Of a stretch of 44,200 nt of DNA, positions 29,280 through 39,785 are shown in pieces; position 1 is the first letter of the stretch; every line of letters starts with the position of its first letter. The stretch is from a bacterium (lineage in GTDB: Bacteria > Zhuqueibacterota > QNDG01 > DTFT01). A program made the position numbers and the translations under genes. The DNA is taken from positions 1 to 44,200 of the forward strand of contig JAUCQC010000081.1 in NCBI GenBank assembly GCA_030372965.1. The letters run 5' to 3'. Under the pieces are notes generated by a model that saw only the letters and a list, made by a program, of their open reading frames with translations, searched no databases and was not told where the DNA came from.

Positions 29280-30393
29280 ACTCCTTGACTGAATCGGCCA
29301 CGTAGCGGATCTGCTCTTCCGTCAGTTCCGGAAACATCGGCAGGGAGAGGATTTCTTCCGCCTGTTTTTCGGACACGGGGAAATCGCCTTTTTTGTATCC
29401 CAATCCCTTGTACGCTTCCTGAAGGTGGAGGGGGATGGGATAATGCAGGGCCGTGGCCACCCCCTTGTCGCCGAGTTTTTTCTGCACCGTGTCGCGGTCC
29501 GCCACCTTGATCACGTACAGGTGGTAGACGCTCGTTGACCAGGACGGCTCATTCACAACCGTGACGCCCCTGACGCCTTCGAACAAGCTGTCGTAGAGTT
29601 TCGCGTTCTTTCTGCGCGCCGCGTTCCATTCGCCGAGATGCTTCAGCTTGATGCGCAGAATGGCGGCCTGTATGGCGTCGAGCCGGCCGTTGTATCCCTC
29701 GATTTCATGGATGTACTTCTTGCTCTGGCCGTGGTCCCTGAGCATGCGCACGGTCCTGTCCATGTCCGCGTCAGAGGTCACGACCGCTCCGCCTTCGCCG
29801 CACGCGCCGAGATTTTTACCGGGATAAAAGCTGTAGCAGCCGACCGTCGCCATGGCCCCGGCTTTCTTCCCGCCCTTGTACACCGCGCCGTGCGCCTGGC
29901 AGGCGTCCTCGATGACGAGCAGATCATGTTTTTTCGCGATCTCGAAAATCGGGTCCATGTCCGCGCAATGGCCGAACAGGTGCACGGGCACGACCGCGCG
30001 AACGCGGCGGTTTTGCTTTTTCAGCTTGAGGACGGTTTCCCCGAGGCGTACCGGATCCATCTGATGGCTTTTCTCATCCGTGTCCGTGAACGCGATTTCG
30101 GCCCCGACCTGGCTGACCGCCTCGGTGGTGGCGATGAACGTGTTGGGGACCGTGATGACCACGTCGCCCGGCTTGATGCCCGCGGCGATGAACGCGAAGC
30201 GAAGCGCGTCCGTGCCGCTGTTGACCGCGATGGCGTGCGGACTGCCGCAGAACGCGGCGAATTCCGACTCGAACCCGCTGACGTTTTCCCCGCCGATGAA
30301 CTGGGCGCCGGAAAGCGCGTCGCCCACGTGCTTCAGAATTTCGTCCTTGAGACGGATGTGGGGGGATTTCAGATCCAAAAACGGCACCTGCAT
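29269..30393 (-). CDS. DegT/DnrJ/EryC1/StrS family sugar aminotransferase
   Basis: Start at MQVPFLDLKSPH (ATG 30393, SD AAAGGAGA). AVNSGTDALRFAFIAAGIKPGDVVITVPNTFIATTEAVSQVGA; VIEDACQAHGA; CYSFYPGKNLGACGEGGAVVT. Confidence 0.95.
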   Translation of the reverse strand: MQVPFLDLKSPHIRLKDEILKHVGDALSGAQFIGGENVSGFESEFAAFCGSPHAIAVNSGTDALRFAFIAAGIKPGDVVITVPNTFIATTEAVSQVGAEIAFTDTDEKSHQMDPVRLGETVLKLKKQNRRVRAVVPVHLFGHCADMDPIFEIAKKHDLLVIEDACQAHGAVYKGGKKAGAMATVGCYSFYPGKNLGACGEGGAVVTSDADMDRTVRMLRDHGQSKKYIHEIEGYNGRLDAIQAAILRIKLKHLGEWNAARRKNAKLYDSLFEGVRGVTVVNEPSWSTSVYHLYVIKVADRDTVQKKLGDKGVATALHYPIPLHLQEAYKGLGYKKGDFPVSEKQAEEILSLPMFPELTEEQIRYVADSVKECVA

Positions 30394-30404
30394 TGCTCTC
30401 TCCT

Positions 30405-31610
30405 TTAAAGTCTTTCGTAAAGTCGGATCAGTTCTTTCGAAGAAACGGCCCAGTTGTATTTTTTCTCCACTGCGCGCCGCCCATTCTTCCCGTATGGGAC
30501 TTTGGACTTCAGGATTCGGACGACCTGGTCCGCGAAATCCTCGGGCGAACCGGAGCGGAAGGTCTCGCCGCACCGGCACTCTGCGATCAGCCTTCGGAAA
30601 GGCTTCGCATCGGACGCCAGAACCGGTTTTCCCATGGCCATGTATTCGTACATCTTGTTGGGCATGGTCGTGTCGATGAACGGATTCGACGGCTGGGGTA
30701 TGATGCACACGGAAGCGGCCCTTATATAAGAAGGGAACAGGCCGTAATCCACCCAGCCGGTAAATTCAATTATATCATTAAGTTTACGTAATTTCGCCGC
30801 GTTTTCCAAGAAATTTTTATGCGGTCCGGATCCCACCAGAACGAGCACCGCATTCGGAATGCGCTTTTTCAACAGGGGCATGGCGTCTATCGCGGTCTCC
30901 AAACCCCGTTCCCGGCTGAACTGCCCGGTATAAATGAGAGCTGTTTTATGCGCATACCGCCTCAGGATACTGTGATCGACTTGAAATGATCGAAACCGCG
31001 TCAGATCCACTGTGTTCTCAACCACGGCCACCCGTTCCGGCGCGATCCCCTTCGACGTGAGCCGGTCCGCGGCTTCCTGCACCACGGTGATGATCCGGTC
31101 CGCCTTTCTCATGCAGAAGCCATCCATGATTTCCGCGATGCGGGGATTCCTGAGAATGGAGCGGAACCCCCTGAGGTTCCAGGAGCGGATGGCCTCGGGG
31201 TAATTCTCGAACATGTCGTAAACCACCGGTTTCCTCAGAATCCTTCCTGTCAATATGCCGAGCGACGCCAGCGGCAGGTTGACCACATGAACGGCGTCGA
31301 TCCGCTCACGCTTGAGAACCCGGAATACAGTCCCGATCCAGAACGGATTGAGAAGAAACGGCGAGGTCAGCCATTTATTCAGCGGGGGGGAGAACCGGAA
31401 AGGACTGGGAACCCGATACACGGTCAATTCCCCGGTTTCCTCCCGAAGCGGCCGTCCAGCCCGGTTGTTGCAGAGCAGCACCGGCCGCCAACCGGCCATC
31501 CGGAGAGCGCCGATTTCCCTCGACAGCCGCGGGTCATCCGGGTAATCGCTCTGGAGCAGGATGAAAACCCGTCTATCGGAATTATTTAAAGTAGGATTTC
31601 GCGGTTTCAT
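30405..31610 (-). CDS. glycosyltransferase family 4
   Basis: FILLQSDYPDDPRLSREIGALRMAGW; ALIYTGQFSRERGLETAIDAMPLL; PNKMYEYMAMGKPVLASDAKPFRRLI. Start uncertain (31610 or 31643). Confidence 0.9.
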   Translation of the reverse strand: MKPRNPTLNNSDRRVFILLQSDYPDDPRLSREIGALRMAGWRPVLLCNNRAGRPLREETGELTVYRVPSPFRFSPPLNKWLTSPFLLNPFWIGTVFRVLKRERIDAVHVVNLPLASLGILTGRILRKPVVYDMFENYPEAIRSWNLRGFRSILRNPRIAEIMDGFCMRKADRIITVVQEAADRLTSKGIAPERVAVVENTVDLTRFRSFQVDHSILRRYAHKTALIYTGQFSRERGLETAIDAMPLLKKRIPNAVLVLVGSGPHKNFLENAAKLRKLNDIIEFTGWVDYGLFPSYIRAASVCIIPQPSNPFIDTTMPNKMYEYMAMGKPVLASDAKPFRRLIAECRCGETFRSGSPEDFADQVVRILKSKVPYGKNGRRAVEKKYNWAVSSKELIRLYERL

Positions 31611-32502
31611 AAAAAAGTCTGAAGCGTCGCCTTTTACGTTCATCCTGGGACCAGACTCCCTGCACGTGAAGAAGTGCCCGAGAACAGACACCGAAAAAGT
31701 ACAGGAAAATACAGACAGCCGATTTGACGGGCCCGAAGTGTTTCCGGCAGTAAAGGCGGTAGGAACGATGCAGCTCAATCAGATTTCTGAGCGAATGGAT
31801 CTCCGTACTCTTCCCCCCGAAATGCGTGATCGCCGCCTCCGGGTAAAACACAACCTCGTACCCCGCCCTTTTCGCTCGCAGACAGAAGTCCACTTCTTCG
31901 CAGTACATGAAAAATCGCTCGTCGAAACCGCCGATTTCCCGGATCAGGTTCCTGCGGGTCAGCATGAACGCACCCTTGACCGAATCAACTCGCCTGACGA
32001 CATCATGTTCCCACACCATGAGATATCGTTTTCTGAGCCACCCGATTCGGCCCAACCAGCGATAAAATCCCATATTTTCCACAAAAGACGTGAGCATGCC
32101 GGGGAAATTTCGGCAGGACGATTGCAGCGTTCCATCCGAATTCAGCAGCTTGCAGCCCAGCACACCAATTTTCGGGTTCGCCTCCATATATCGACAGCAT
32201 CTTTCCAGCGTGTTTTCCGGAAGCACAGTGTCCGGATTCAAAATCAGCACCAAGTCCCCCCGCGCTCGGCCGAATCCGACATTGTTGGCCCTGGCGAATC
32301 CTTCATTGCCTGAATTACGGATGAGAATTGCGTCTTTGAATACAGGATCCGAGTAGTCGCCCTCCCCGTTCTCGACAATGATCGTCTCTGTTTTCCCGGC
32401 CCCTTGCTGCGCCTGGATGGAACGGGTGCATTCCTTCAGGTAGTCGTCGGCACGGTAGTTGACGATGACGACCGAGAGGCGGGTTTTATCGTTTATTGTC
32501 AT
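31582..32502 (-). CDS. glycosyltransferase family 2 (rhamnosyltransferase-like)
   Basis: LSVVIVNYRADDYLKECTRSIQ; LVLILNPDTVLPENTLERC; VKGAFMLTRRNLIREIGGFDERFFMYCEEVDFCLRAKRAGY. Confidence 0.93.
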   Translation of the reverse strand: MTINDKTRLSVVIVNYRADDYLKECTRSIQAQQGAGKTETIIVENGEGDYSDPVFKDAILIRNSGNEGFARANNVGFGRARGDLVLILNPDTVLPENTLERCCRYMEANPKIGVLGCKLLNSDGTLQSSCRNFPGMLTSFVENMGFYRWLGRIGWLRKRYLMVWEHDVVRRVDSVKGAFMLTRRNLIREIGGFDERFFMYCEEVDFCLRAKRAGYEVVFYPEAAITHFGGKSTEIHSLRNLIELHRSYRLYCRKHFGPVKSAVCIFLYFFGVCSRALLHVQGVWSQDERKRRRFRLFYETAKSYFK

Positions 32503-33928
32503 GGACGAACCGCTTCAGAACGAGCATGCCTTCTCTGAATGTTTTTGAAGTCATCATCAGTGCCGATCCGCCGAGGAGCAGAACGAGACGGAGAACGACC
32601 GGAGTGGGAGCGAGAACGACACCGATCAGGACAGTCATGGAAACGAAAACCGCGGATACCATCTTCAACAGGGCCGGCTTGTACGTTTCCGGGACATGCC
32701 GCCGCACGATCCACGCCAGGAGTGCGAGATTCACAGCATACATGATGTTTTTCGCGAAACCGGCTCCCATCAGCCCGAAACGCCCGATCAGTGCGACTTG
32801 AAGAGGTATCGAGAGGATCGCGCCGATTCCGACGACCTGCAGACCGACAATCTGGCGATTCTGTGAATTGCAGTAATCAATCAGAAAGAAGACCGTGAAA
32901 TAGGCCATCTGTGAAATGACCAGCATCTGAAAAATGGACGAAACGGAACGGAACTTATCCCCGAAGAGGAGGTTAAAAAGCTCCTTCCCCACGGTCGCAG
33001 TCGCGAGGGCGATCAGAACCCCCATCCAGAACAGAATTTTCAGACCGAAGTCGAAATACTTCCGCGTTTCCCCCTCGCGGCCTCCGGCTGAAAACACGGG
33101 CAGGAGCGAATAGGTAATGGCGAACGGGAGAAAGGACATCGGGGCCACAAGTCGATACGCACCCGAATAGAGGCCCACAGCAGCGTCGCCTCCGAAGTGC
33201 CGGATCAGGAACACGTCGAAACGGTCGAGAAACAGGACCAGAAGCAGGTAGATGAACAGCGGCAGGGATTCCCGGACGACCCGGATGCTTTTGACCGTGT
33301 TCATCCGAAGCCGGAGCCGTATTCCCTTTCTTCCCGAAACGCCCCATAAGTACGCCATGCCCGCCAGATTGGAGAAGACGTAAGCCGAGAGAATCGCTAT
33401 GGCAGAAGCATGGACCAGAATGAGCGAAACGATCAGGATCAGCTGAAGACCGTAATCTAGCAATTGGGACAGGACGACTTGCCCGCTCTCCAGGCGCGCG
33501 TTCAGGATGGATTCGAGCGGGGACCGGATGGAGTTGGATTTGCTCGAGATCAGAATCGTGAACGAGAGAACGAGAAAGACGAGCCGGTCAGAAGTATCAC
33601 GCAAGGTGAGAACGGAGAAAATAACGACCCCCGCCACTGCTACCGCGGAAAGAATCACCTTAAGCGTAAATGCGGCGTCTAAAAATCCGTCCTGTTCTCC
33701 GGACCGGGAGGCTTCACGGACCAGAATGGGTTTCATGCCGAAATCGGGAAGAAGGGCGAAAAACCCGACGACCACCAGACCGTAGGAGAATACACCCAGC
33801 GCGGTCTCATCCAGGTATCGCGCCATCAGGATGAACGTGGCCAGATTCAACGCCAGGCCGAGAACCTGGCCGGCGAACAGATAGACGGAATTTGCCGCGA
33901 GTTTTTTTAAATCAAAAAGGGGACTCAA
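32486..33928 (-). CDS. polysaccharide flippase (Wzx-like, MOP superfamily)
   Basis: 480 aa polytopic; ANSVYLFAGQVLGLALNLATFILMARYLDETALGVFSYGLVVVGFFALLPDFGM. Confidence 0.9.
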   Translation of the reverse strand: MSPLFDLKKLAANSVYLFAGQVLGLALNLATFILMARYLDETALGVFSYGLVVVGFFALLPDFGMKPILVREASRSGEQDGFLDAAFTLKVILSAVAVAGVVIFSVLTLRDTSDRLVFLVLSFTILISSKSNSIRSPLESILNARLESGQVVLSQLLDYGLQLILIVSLILVHASAIAILSAYVFSNLAGMAYLWGVSGRKGIRLRLRMNTVKSIRVVRESLPLFIYLLLVLFLDRFDVFLIRHFGGDAAVGLYSGAYRLVAPMSFLPFAITYSLLPVFSAGGREGETRKYFDFGLKILFWMGVLIALATATVGKELFNLLFGDKFRSVSSIFQMLVISQMAYFTVFFLIDYCNSQNRQIVGLQVVGIGAILSIPLQVALIGRFGLMGAGFAKNIMYAVNLALLAWIVRRHVPETYKPALLKMVSAVFVSMTVLIGVVLAPTPVVLRLVLLLGGSALMMTSKTFREGMLVLKRFVHDNKR

Positions 33929-33943
33929 TCGATTCGCCCGGCT

Positions 33944-35254
33944 TTATTCCCTAACGGATCCGCCCGAAATGCGGGATTTTTTGCGGTTCAACGCGAACAG
34001 AATCAATAGGATGATCGCCGAACTGATCCACCATTTTGCGGAACGGGTGATCATCATCAGAAAAGTAAAGTGCACAACAACAAGCAGGTAAGTTAAAAAA
34101 ACCAGATAGTACGTTCTGCCCGTGTTCCGGTACCGGTTCCAAAAAAATGACAAGAATAAACTCAAGAGGAATGGGAGAAAAACGACACCCAATATTCCAA
34201 AATCCGAATGAATCTCTCTTAAAAAAGTCCCCGTATTGGACCATACGGGGATAAAGTATCCTTCCTGATAAGTGGACGGACGACGGACGACCCCGAACTT
34301 AGACAAGACATTGTAAACCGGGAGAAAGGTATTCTCCCCCCATCGATTGAACTCATTCTCCTTTTGGAGATACTGATTCAACACGACAATCTGGGAACTG
34401 AAGTACAAATACATAGAAGGTGTGATTACGGTTCCTGTCTCGGTTTTATTCAGTTTGCGAGAAGCCCCCTTGATCACTTCCTTCCCGCTTCTCAGGGACC
34501 GTATGATTGATGCGAATAGGATTAAGACGACAAAAACAGTCACGAGGCTGTACAATTGTCGCCTCCTGACTTTGTTTCTCTCGCGTGGAGAGGTGAATCG
34601 TGCCTTAAATACCAGGACGATCGCGATGAATTCGAAGAAAGCGAACAGCATCCCTTCCCTGCCAAAATTTGCGAGATCTTCGATCACCACGCCACCAAAA
34701 GCGAAGAGCATCCCAATCGACAAGAGCCCGTATCGTCCCGTGTAGATTCCGGAGAAGAAGATGGAAACATTGAGCAGGGAAGTCACATAGGGAAGCAGCC
34801 CATGGATTTCGCCTGCCACTCGCATGCGGTATATTGTGGGACCATTCAGAATGACTCCGCCGATAGATCCGAATTCCCGCAGTAGCACCATCCAATGTTG
34901 AATCGCCCCGACAATGCCCAACAGCGCGGTTGCCAAAATAATCCCGTTCAGTAATCCCCTGTTTCGGATCCATCCTTCCTCTTCGGCTTCCCGCATTGAT
35001 TCTCCCGTCCCACGGAGCCGGTTCCCCCAGAAGTATGCACAAACCCCGGCACTAAAACCAAGAAATCCGCACCCAATCACCAGCCAGGTCCTGTTGGCGA
35101 GAAACGGATAATGCATCAACCGGATTTCATACAACAATATTTCCAGCGACCACATCACTGCATAAATGGCGATCGGATTATACCAGTGTTTGAATAAATG
35201 CTTGCCCCAAAAAAGAGAGAAACAGAGAATAACGAGGGTGATAACGGGGATCAT
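33944..35254 (-). CDS. O-antigen/oligosaccharide repeat-unit polymerase (Wzy-like)
   Basis: 436 aa polytopic membrane protein between flippase and chain-length determinant; low sequence conservation is expected. Confidence 0.75.
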   Translation of the reverse strand: MIPVITLVILCFSLFWGKHLFKHWYNPIAIYAVMWSLEILLYEIRLMHYPFLANRTWLVIGCGFLGFSAGVCAYFWGNRLRGTGESMREAEEEGWIRNRGLLNGIILATALLGIVGAIQHWMVLLREFGSIGGVILNGPTIYRMRVAGEIHGLLPYVTSLLNVSIFFSGIYTGRYGLLSIGMLFAFGGVVIEDLANFGREGMLFAFFEFIAIVLVFKARFTSPRERNKVRRRQLYSLVTVFVVLILFASIIRSLRSGKEVIKGASRKLNKTETGTVITPSMYLYFSSQIVVLNQYLQKENEFNRWGENTFLPVYNVLSKFGVVRRPSTYQEGYFIPVWSNTGTFLREIHSDFGILGVVFLPFLLSLFLSFFWNRYRNTGRTYYLVFLTYLLVVVHFTFLMMITRSAKWWISSAIILLILFALNRKKSRISGGSVRE

Positions 35255-35271
35255 GCTATCTGAACATCCGC

Positions 35272-36492
35272 TTAGGCCCGGACGTGGTACAATCGGGCTA
35301 TCTGCCGGGCTGTTCGGGTTTCGAACTGTTCAATCATGTTTTGCTCGAGATCGGCATGCATCAGGAAGTGCGCTCGAAGAACAAATAACAGATTGAGCAA
35401 GAACGCAACCGCCGTCAGCCCGAGAGCCAGGGCCGCCCGCTTGGGTGAATACTTCAGCTGAGGGGAGACCGCCTTGTCGATTGTGATCAGAAGCGGGATG
35501 CTTTTTCTTTCCTCCATTTTAGCCTGCTCGTAAACAGGATATAGGAACTCCATGAGCTTGTTCTGTATCTCCACCTCTCGAAGACGTCGGATGTATTCAA
35601 TCTGCAGAAACGGCATTTTACGGAAGGGGACAAGAACGCTTCCGGAAGACTGGTCGGATCCTGCATCCATGCCCTTCAATTTTTCCTGCAGTGCCTGGAT
35701 CTTCAATTCCACGTTCTGATAAAGCATGGAACCGGGATCCACCTGACCCTTGATGGTGTTCAGCGCAACCTGATTCTTCAGCAGTTCCGCCTCGACGTCA
35801 CCCGCCGCCGCGATCGCCAGCTTGACCTGTTCGGGAACAATGAAAACGCCGTATTTTTTTTCGAAATCGTACAGCCGGTCTTCAGCTGATTTCAGTTCAG
35901 CCGCGTTCTGAAAGAATCTCTGCTCGACGAACATGCGGTTTCTGCGGGCCGCTTCGATATTGAGTTCCACATTGAAACTATCAGCCAGGGCGACCATGAA
36001 GTTCGCGATATCCGCTGCCGTTGCCGGATTCTTGTGGATGACGCTAACTTCGATGAAGCCGAACTCGTTCGGCTCACACGAAACGTCCCGGCTGAACCGC
36101 CGGATCGCCTTATCCATGTTATTCTTGCCGATTTTGTAATATCGCATCAATTCGAATTCATGGATCGTCCGGCTCAGCACGGACCGGCTGCCCAGAATAC
36201 CAAGTACGACATCCTCCTCGGTCGATCCTCCCCCGAACATTTTGGCGCTCATTGAAAGGATGCTGTTGCTCCCCGAGAGCATCCCGGCCAGACTCCCGAG
36301 ACCGCCCTTGGCTCCGCCCGGAGCGATCGTGCACGTGGCGACGGATCGATACTTTTTAGGGATAAAAAGCGAAAGAACCACCGCGAGGACAAACACCACA
36401 GTCAGGTTCACGATGAATAGCCTCCGCCAGGTCCAGATCACCTGGAGGACATCCGTGAAACGCGTGGTTCTGCCTTGTTTGTCTGATTTCAT
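35272..36492 (-). CDS. Wzz-type chain-length determinant protein
   Basis: 406 aa; N- and C-terminal TMs; TVVFVLAVVLSLFIPKKYRSVATCTIAPGG; coiled coil; VSPQLKYSPKRAALALGLTAVAFLLNLLFVL. Confidence 0.9.
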   Translation of the reverse strand: MKSDKQGRTTRFTDVLQVIWTWRRLFIVNLTVVFVLAVVLSLFIPKKYRSVATCTIAPGGAKGGLGSLAGMLSGSNSILSMSAKMFGGGSTEEDVVLGILGSRSVLSRTIHEFELMRYYKIGKNNMDKAIRRFSRDVSCEPNEFGFIEVSVIHKNPATAADIANFMVALADSFNVELNIEAARRNRMFVEQRFFQNAAELKSAEDRLYDFEKKYGVFIVPEQVKLAIAAAGDVEAELLKNQVALNTIKGQVDPGSMLYQNVELKIQALQEKLKGMDAGSDQSSGSVLVPFRKMPFLQIEYIRRLREVEIQNKLMEFLYPVYEQAKMEERKSIPLLITIDKAVSPQLKYSPKRAALALGLTAVAFLLNLLFVLRAHFLMHADLEQNMIEQFETRTARQIARLYHVRA

Positions 36493-36509
36493 TTCGCTTG
36501 ATCCCAGAT

Positions 36510-38336
36510 TTAATTCTGACTCAACACGAAAACGACGGTTAGAATGCTGCTCGCCAGCGAAAGAACCGTGCTGAGCCGAGATAGATTCTCGATGAACGTC
36601 CGGTCTTTTTTTCTGGGGATGTATATGGAATCACCGGCCTGGACGTCTACCTGGCCGGGGAAAAACCAGTTCAGGTTCCCCGCCTGGATGATTTTTACCC
36701 CGTTCTGATTGGCCATGCGCGTCGGGCCACCCGCCCGGCTGACGTAATACCGGTGTTTCTGACCGGGTATAAATTCCACGTAACCCGGGTTCTTGACCTG
36801 TCCGAAAACATATACCGCGTTTTTCCTCCTCGGCACCCATACAACATCCCCTCCGCGCAGCCTGACATCCCGGGTCGTATCGCCGCTGGAGAACACCTTT
36901 TCAAAATCAACGGAAACAAAGGAACGCATGATCGCGGATTCGAAATTGAAATACTCCCTCTCCTGTTGATCCAGCGGCGACAGCCGCAGCATGGAGAGGC
37001 GGGAATAATCGGGATTTTCAGCCGCCCGGTCTTCTGATTCCTCATTGCGCAGAACCCGTGCTTCGCGCAGGGAGGCTTCTTCCGTGAACCCGCCGGCCGC
37101 CAGGATCAGCTCCCTCAGAGATGTCCTGTCGTTGAGTATCGGGTAGATGCCGGGACGCCGAACTTCCCCTTTTAACGTGACGCACTCCTCCCGCTTTTTG
37201 GGTAGAACCGGGGGTACGACAATTTTATCCTCCCGGGCCAGCGGGATATCGTGCTCTTTCCCCGCCAGAACATTTTTCATGTTGACGAGGATGCGGTCAT
37301 AACCGCCGCTCGTCGAATTTTTCCGGTACAGTTCAACGCCTTCCATGTCCGCGGAATGAGTCGCACCCTGAGCCAGGTTCAGCAGGTGCTTCAGCGAATC
37401 CCCGGGGAAAAATTCGTATGTTCCCTCAAGCCTCACTTCTCCGGATATGGACACGGAATTACCGGCCAGGTTCAGGTTGGGAACAACAATGCGGTCGCCG
37501 TCGTTCAGGTAGGGGTTCCACCGGGTATCGCCTGTGGCGTAATAAGAAACAAGATCCACATCCAGGGTGTCGCCGTTCCGCCGGATCACCCGGATGTTCC
37601 TCAGTGACGGAACGAGCTCCCGTCGGATCGGGTCGTCGACACCGAAATACCGGATGCCGTATGTCTGCGTCAGCTCCTGCTGTCTTTTCGCCTGAAGCGA
37701 ACCTTCCTTTTCGGCCGTTGTCCCCCTCCGTAAATTCGCCTGATAGATCGCGTGATCCACCCGCTGAGACGCACTTGCGTAATACGTCCCCGGATTGTCG
37801 ACAACCCCTCCGACATGAACGAGAAAGATGCGCGCCTTCAGAAGCGTTGCAGTGATTTCCCCCTGAATAAATGTCTTCCCCATCTGTTCTGAAATGAGGC
37901 GTTTCGCCTCATTCAGGGTTTTTCCGCCGACATCAAGGATGCCGACATTCGGGACAACAAGGGTACCTTCCGGCGTGACCGCGAGTTTGTACTCGAACGG
38001 GATCCTTCCCCAGATATTGATCGACAGGAGATCGTTCGGTCCGAGCCGGTAAATCTCCGGATCCACCGATCCGTCGAGAGGCGTGGCCTTTCTCATCTCC
38101 TCGAGAAGTGTCTCCTTGTCCATCCCGAACGAGGGCGACACGCCGGTGTCAATCCATCCTTCAGCCTCACCGCGATCGGCGGATTGCGTGCTTTGAAATT
38201 TCTGATAGTAATATTGGATGGCTCGGGAATCATCCATCGTCTTGTTCGAGAGAAACCCTGTTTTATTCTCGGCATCATCCTGTCCCATCAGAAACGGAAT
38301 GAACGCCAGGACGAAAAAAAGGGTTGATTTCCTCAT
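36510..38336 (-). CDS. polysaccharide export protein (Wza-like, multiple SLBB domains)
   Basis: Start MRKSTLFFVLAFIPFLMGQ (ATG 38336); YRLGPNDLLSINIWGRIPFEYKLAVTPEGTLVVPNVGILDVGGKTLNEAKRLI; repeated SLBB-type GEVRxPGxY segments. Confidence 0.92.
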   Translation of the reverse strand: MRKSTLFFVLAFIPFLMGQDDAENKTGFLSNKTMDDSRAIQYYYQKFQSTQSADRGEAEGWIDTGVSPSFGMDKETLLEEMRKATPLDGSVDPEIYRLGPNDLLSINIWGRIPFEYKLAVTPEGTLVVPNVGILDVGGKTLNEAKRLISEQMGKTFIQGEITATLLKARIFLVHVGGVVDNPGTYYASASQRVDHAIYQANLRRGTTAEKEGSLQAKRQQELTQTYGIRYFGVDDPIRRELVPSLRNIRVIRRNGDTLDVDLVSYYATGDTRWNPYLNDGDRIVVPNLNLAGNSVSISGEVRLEGTYEFFPGDSLKHLLNLAQGATHSADMEGVELYRKNSTSGGYDRILVNMKNVLAGKEHDIPLAREDKIVVPPVLPKKREECVTLKGEVRRPGIYPILNDRTSLRELILAAGGFTEEASLREARVLRNEESEDRAAENPDYSRLSMLRLSPLDQQEREYFNFESAIMRSFVSVDFEKVFSSGDTTRDVRLRGGDVVWVPRRKNAVYVFGQVKNPGYVEFIPGQKHRYYVSRAGGPTRMANQNGVKIIQAGNLNWFFPGQVDVQAGDSIYIPRKKDRTFIENLSRLSTVLSLASSILTVVFVLSQN

Positions 38337-38455
38337 GAAATTTCCCGTTGTTGTCACTGTCAGATCACAAAAATGACGACGGGCGAGATCCATCACGGCT
38401 CCCCGTCGGCACCCGACTCAACCGATCCGTATTTGCCCGGATTGGAATTCGAAAG

Positions 38456-39766
38456 TCACGCCCTGAAAATCTTTTCTTTGTTTTTCCCCGCCGCCTTCAC
38501 CGCATTCCTTGTGTCCACCACGAGCTTCGCGTGCCTGGCGATCATCGCGTAGTCGTAGCACGAGTGGTCCGTGGAGATCAGGACGACATCGTACTTGCGG
38601 AGGTTCGCGGGCGTCAGGGGCACGCTCTTCATCTCGTACTGGTACTTGCGCACGTGCGGCATCTTGGGGATGTAGGGGTCGTTGTAGTCGACCTTCGCGC
38701 CGCGGTCCTCGAGAATCTCGATCAGCTTCAGCGTCGGGCTCTCGCGCACGTCGTCGACGTCCTTCTTGTAGGCCGCGCCGAGGATGAGGACCCTGGACCC
38801 GTTGAGGCTCTTCTTCTTCGTATTCAACGCGTCGCCCACGCGGCCGACGACCCAGTACGGCATGTTGGTGTTGATCTCGCCCGCGAGCTCGATGAACCGG
38901 GTCGGCATGTCGAATTCGCGCGCCTTCCAGGTCAGGTAGAAGGGGTCGATCGGAATGCAGTGTCCGCCGAGTCCGGGCCCCGGATAGAAGGGCATGTAGC
39001 CGAACGGCTTGGTCGAGGCCGCGTGGATCACCTCCCACACGTCGATGCCCATGCGGTCGAGAATCACCTTCATCTCGTTGACCAGGGCGATGTTCACGCT
39101 CCGGAAGATGTTCTCGAGCAGTTTCGTGGCCTCGGCCGCCTGGCTGGACGACACGGGCACGGTCTGGACGATCACGGCGTCGTACAGCGCCTTGGCGCAG
39201 GCCAGGGCCGTTTTATCGTTGGCGCCCACGACCTTGGGGATGGTCTTGGTGGAGTACTTGGGATTGTTCGGATCCTCACGCTCGGGGGAGAAGGCGACCC
39301 AGAAATCCCGTCCCGCGACCAGTCCCGACCGCTCCAGGATGGGCTTCATCACCTCTTCCGTGGTGCCCGGCCAGGTGGAGCTTTCGAGCACCACCAGCTG
39401 GCCCTTGCGCAGATGTTTCGACACGGCCTCGGACGTCTTCTCGATGAAGCTCAAATCGGGCTGCTGGTGCTTGTCGAGGGGCGTGGGGACCGCGATAATG
39501 ATGCAGTCCGCCTCGGGGATGCGCGAGAAATCGGTGGTCGCGTCGAACCGTCCGGAGTCGACGAGCGAGGCGATGCGGTCGGAGGAGATGTGGCGGATGT
39601 AGGATTTGCGCTTCTTGAGCGAGGACACCTTCCGGTCATCGATGTCGTAGCCGATGGACTTGAAGCCTCCGGACACGAACTCGATGAGCAGGGGCAGACC
39701 GACATAGCCCAGCCCGACCACGCCCACCACGGCCTTCTTGTCCTCGATCTTCTTCTGCAGATCCAT
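38456..39766 (-). CDS. nucleotide-sugar (UDP-HexNAc-type) 6-dehydrogenase
   Basis: VVGVVGLGYVGLPLLIEF; VLESSTWPGTTEEVMKPIL; GPGLGGHCIPIDPFYLTWKAREF; GAAYKKDVDDVRESPTLKLIEIL. ATG at 39766 with GGAGGG. Confidence 0.93.
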   Translation of the reverse strand: MDLQKKIEDKKAVVGVVGLGYVGLPLLIEFVSGGFKSIGYDIDDRKVSSLKKRKSYIRHISSDRIASLVDSGRFDATTDFSRIPEADCIIIAVPTPLDKHQQPDLSFIEKTSEAVSKHLRKGQLVVLESSTWPGTTEEVMKPILERSGLVAGRDFWVAFSPEREDPNNPKYSTKTIPKVVGANDKTALACAKALYDAVIVQTVPVSSSQAAEATKLLENIFRSVNIALVNEMKVILDRMGIDVWEVIHAASTKPFGYMPFYPGPGLGGHCIPIDPFYLTWKAREFDMPTRFIELAGEINTNMPYWVVGRVGDALNTKKKSLNGSRVLILGAAYKKDVDDVRESPTLKLIEILEDRGAKVDYNDPYIPKMPHVRKYQYEMKSVPLTPANLRKYDVVLISTDHSCYDYAMIARHAKLVVDTRNAVKAAGKNKEKIFRA

Positions 39767-39785
39767 AGAATCCCTCCGGTGACGG

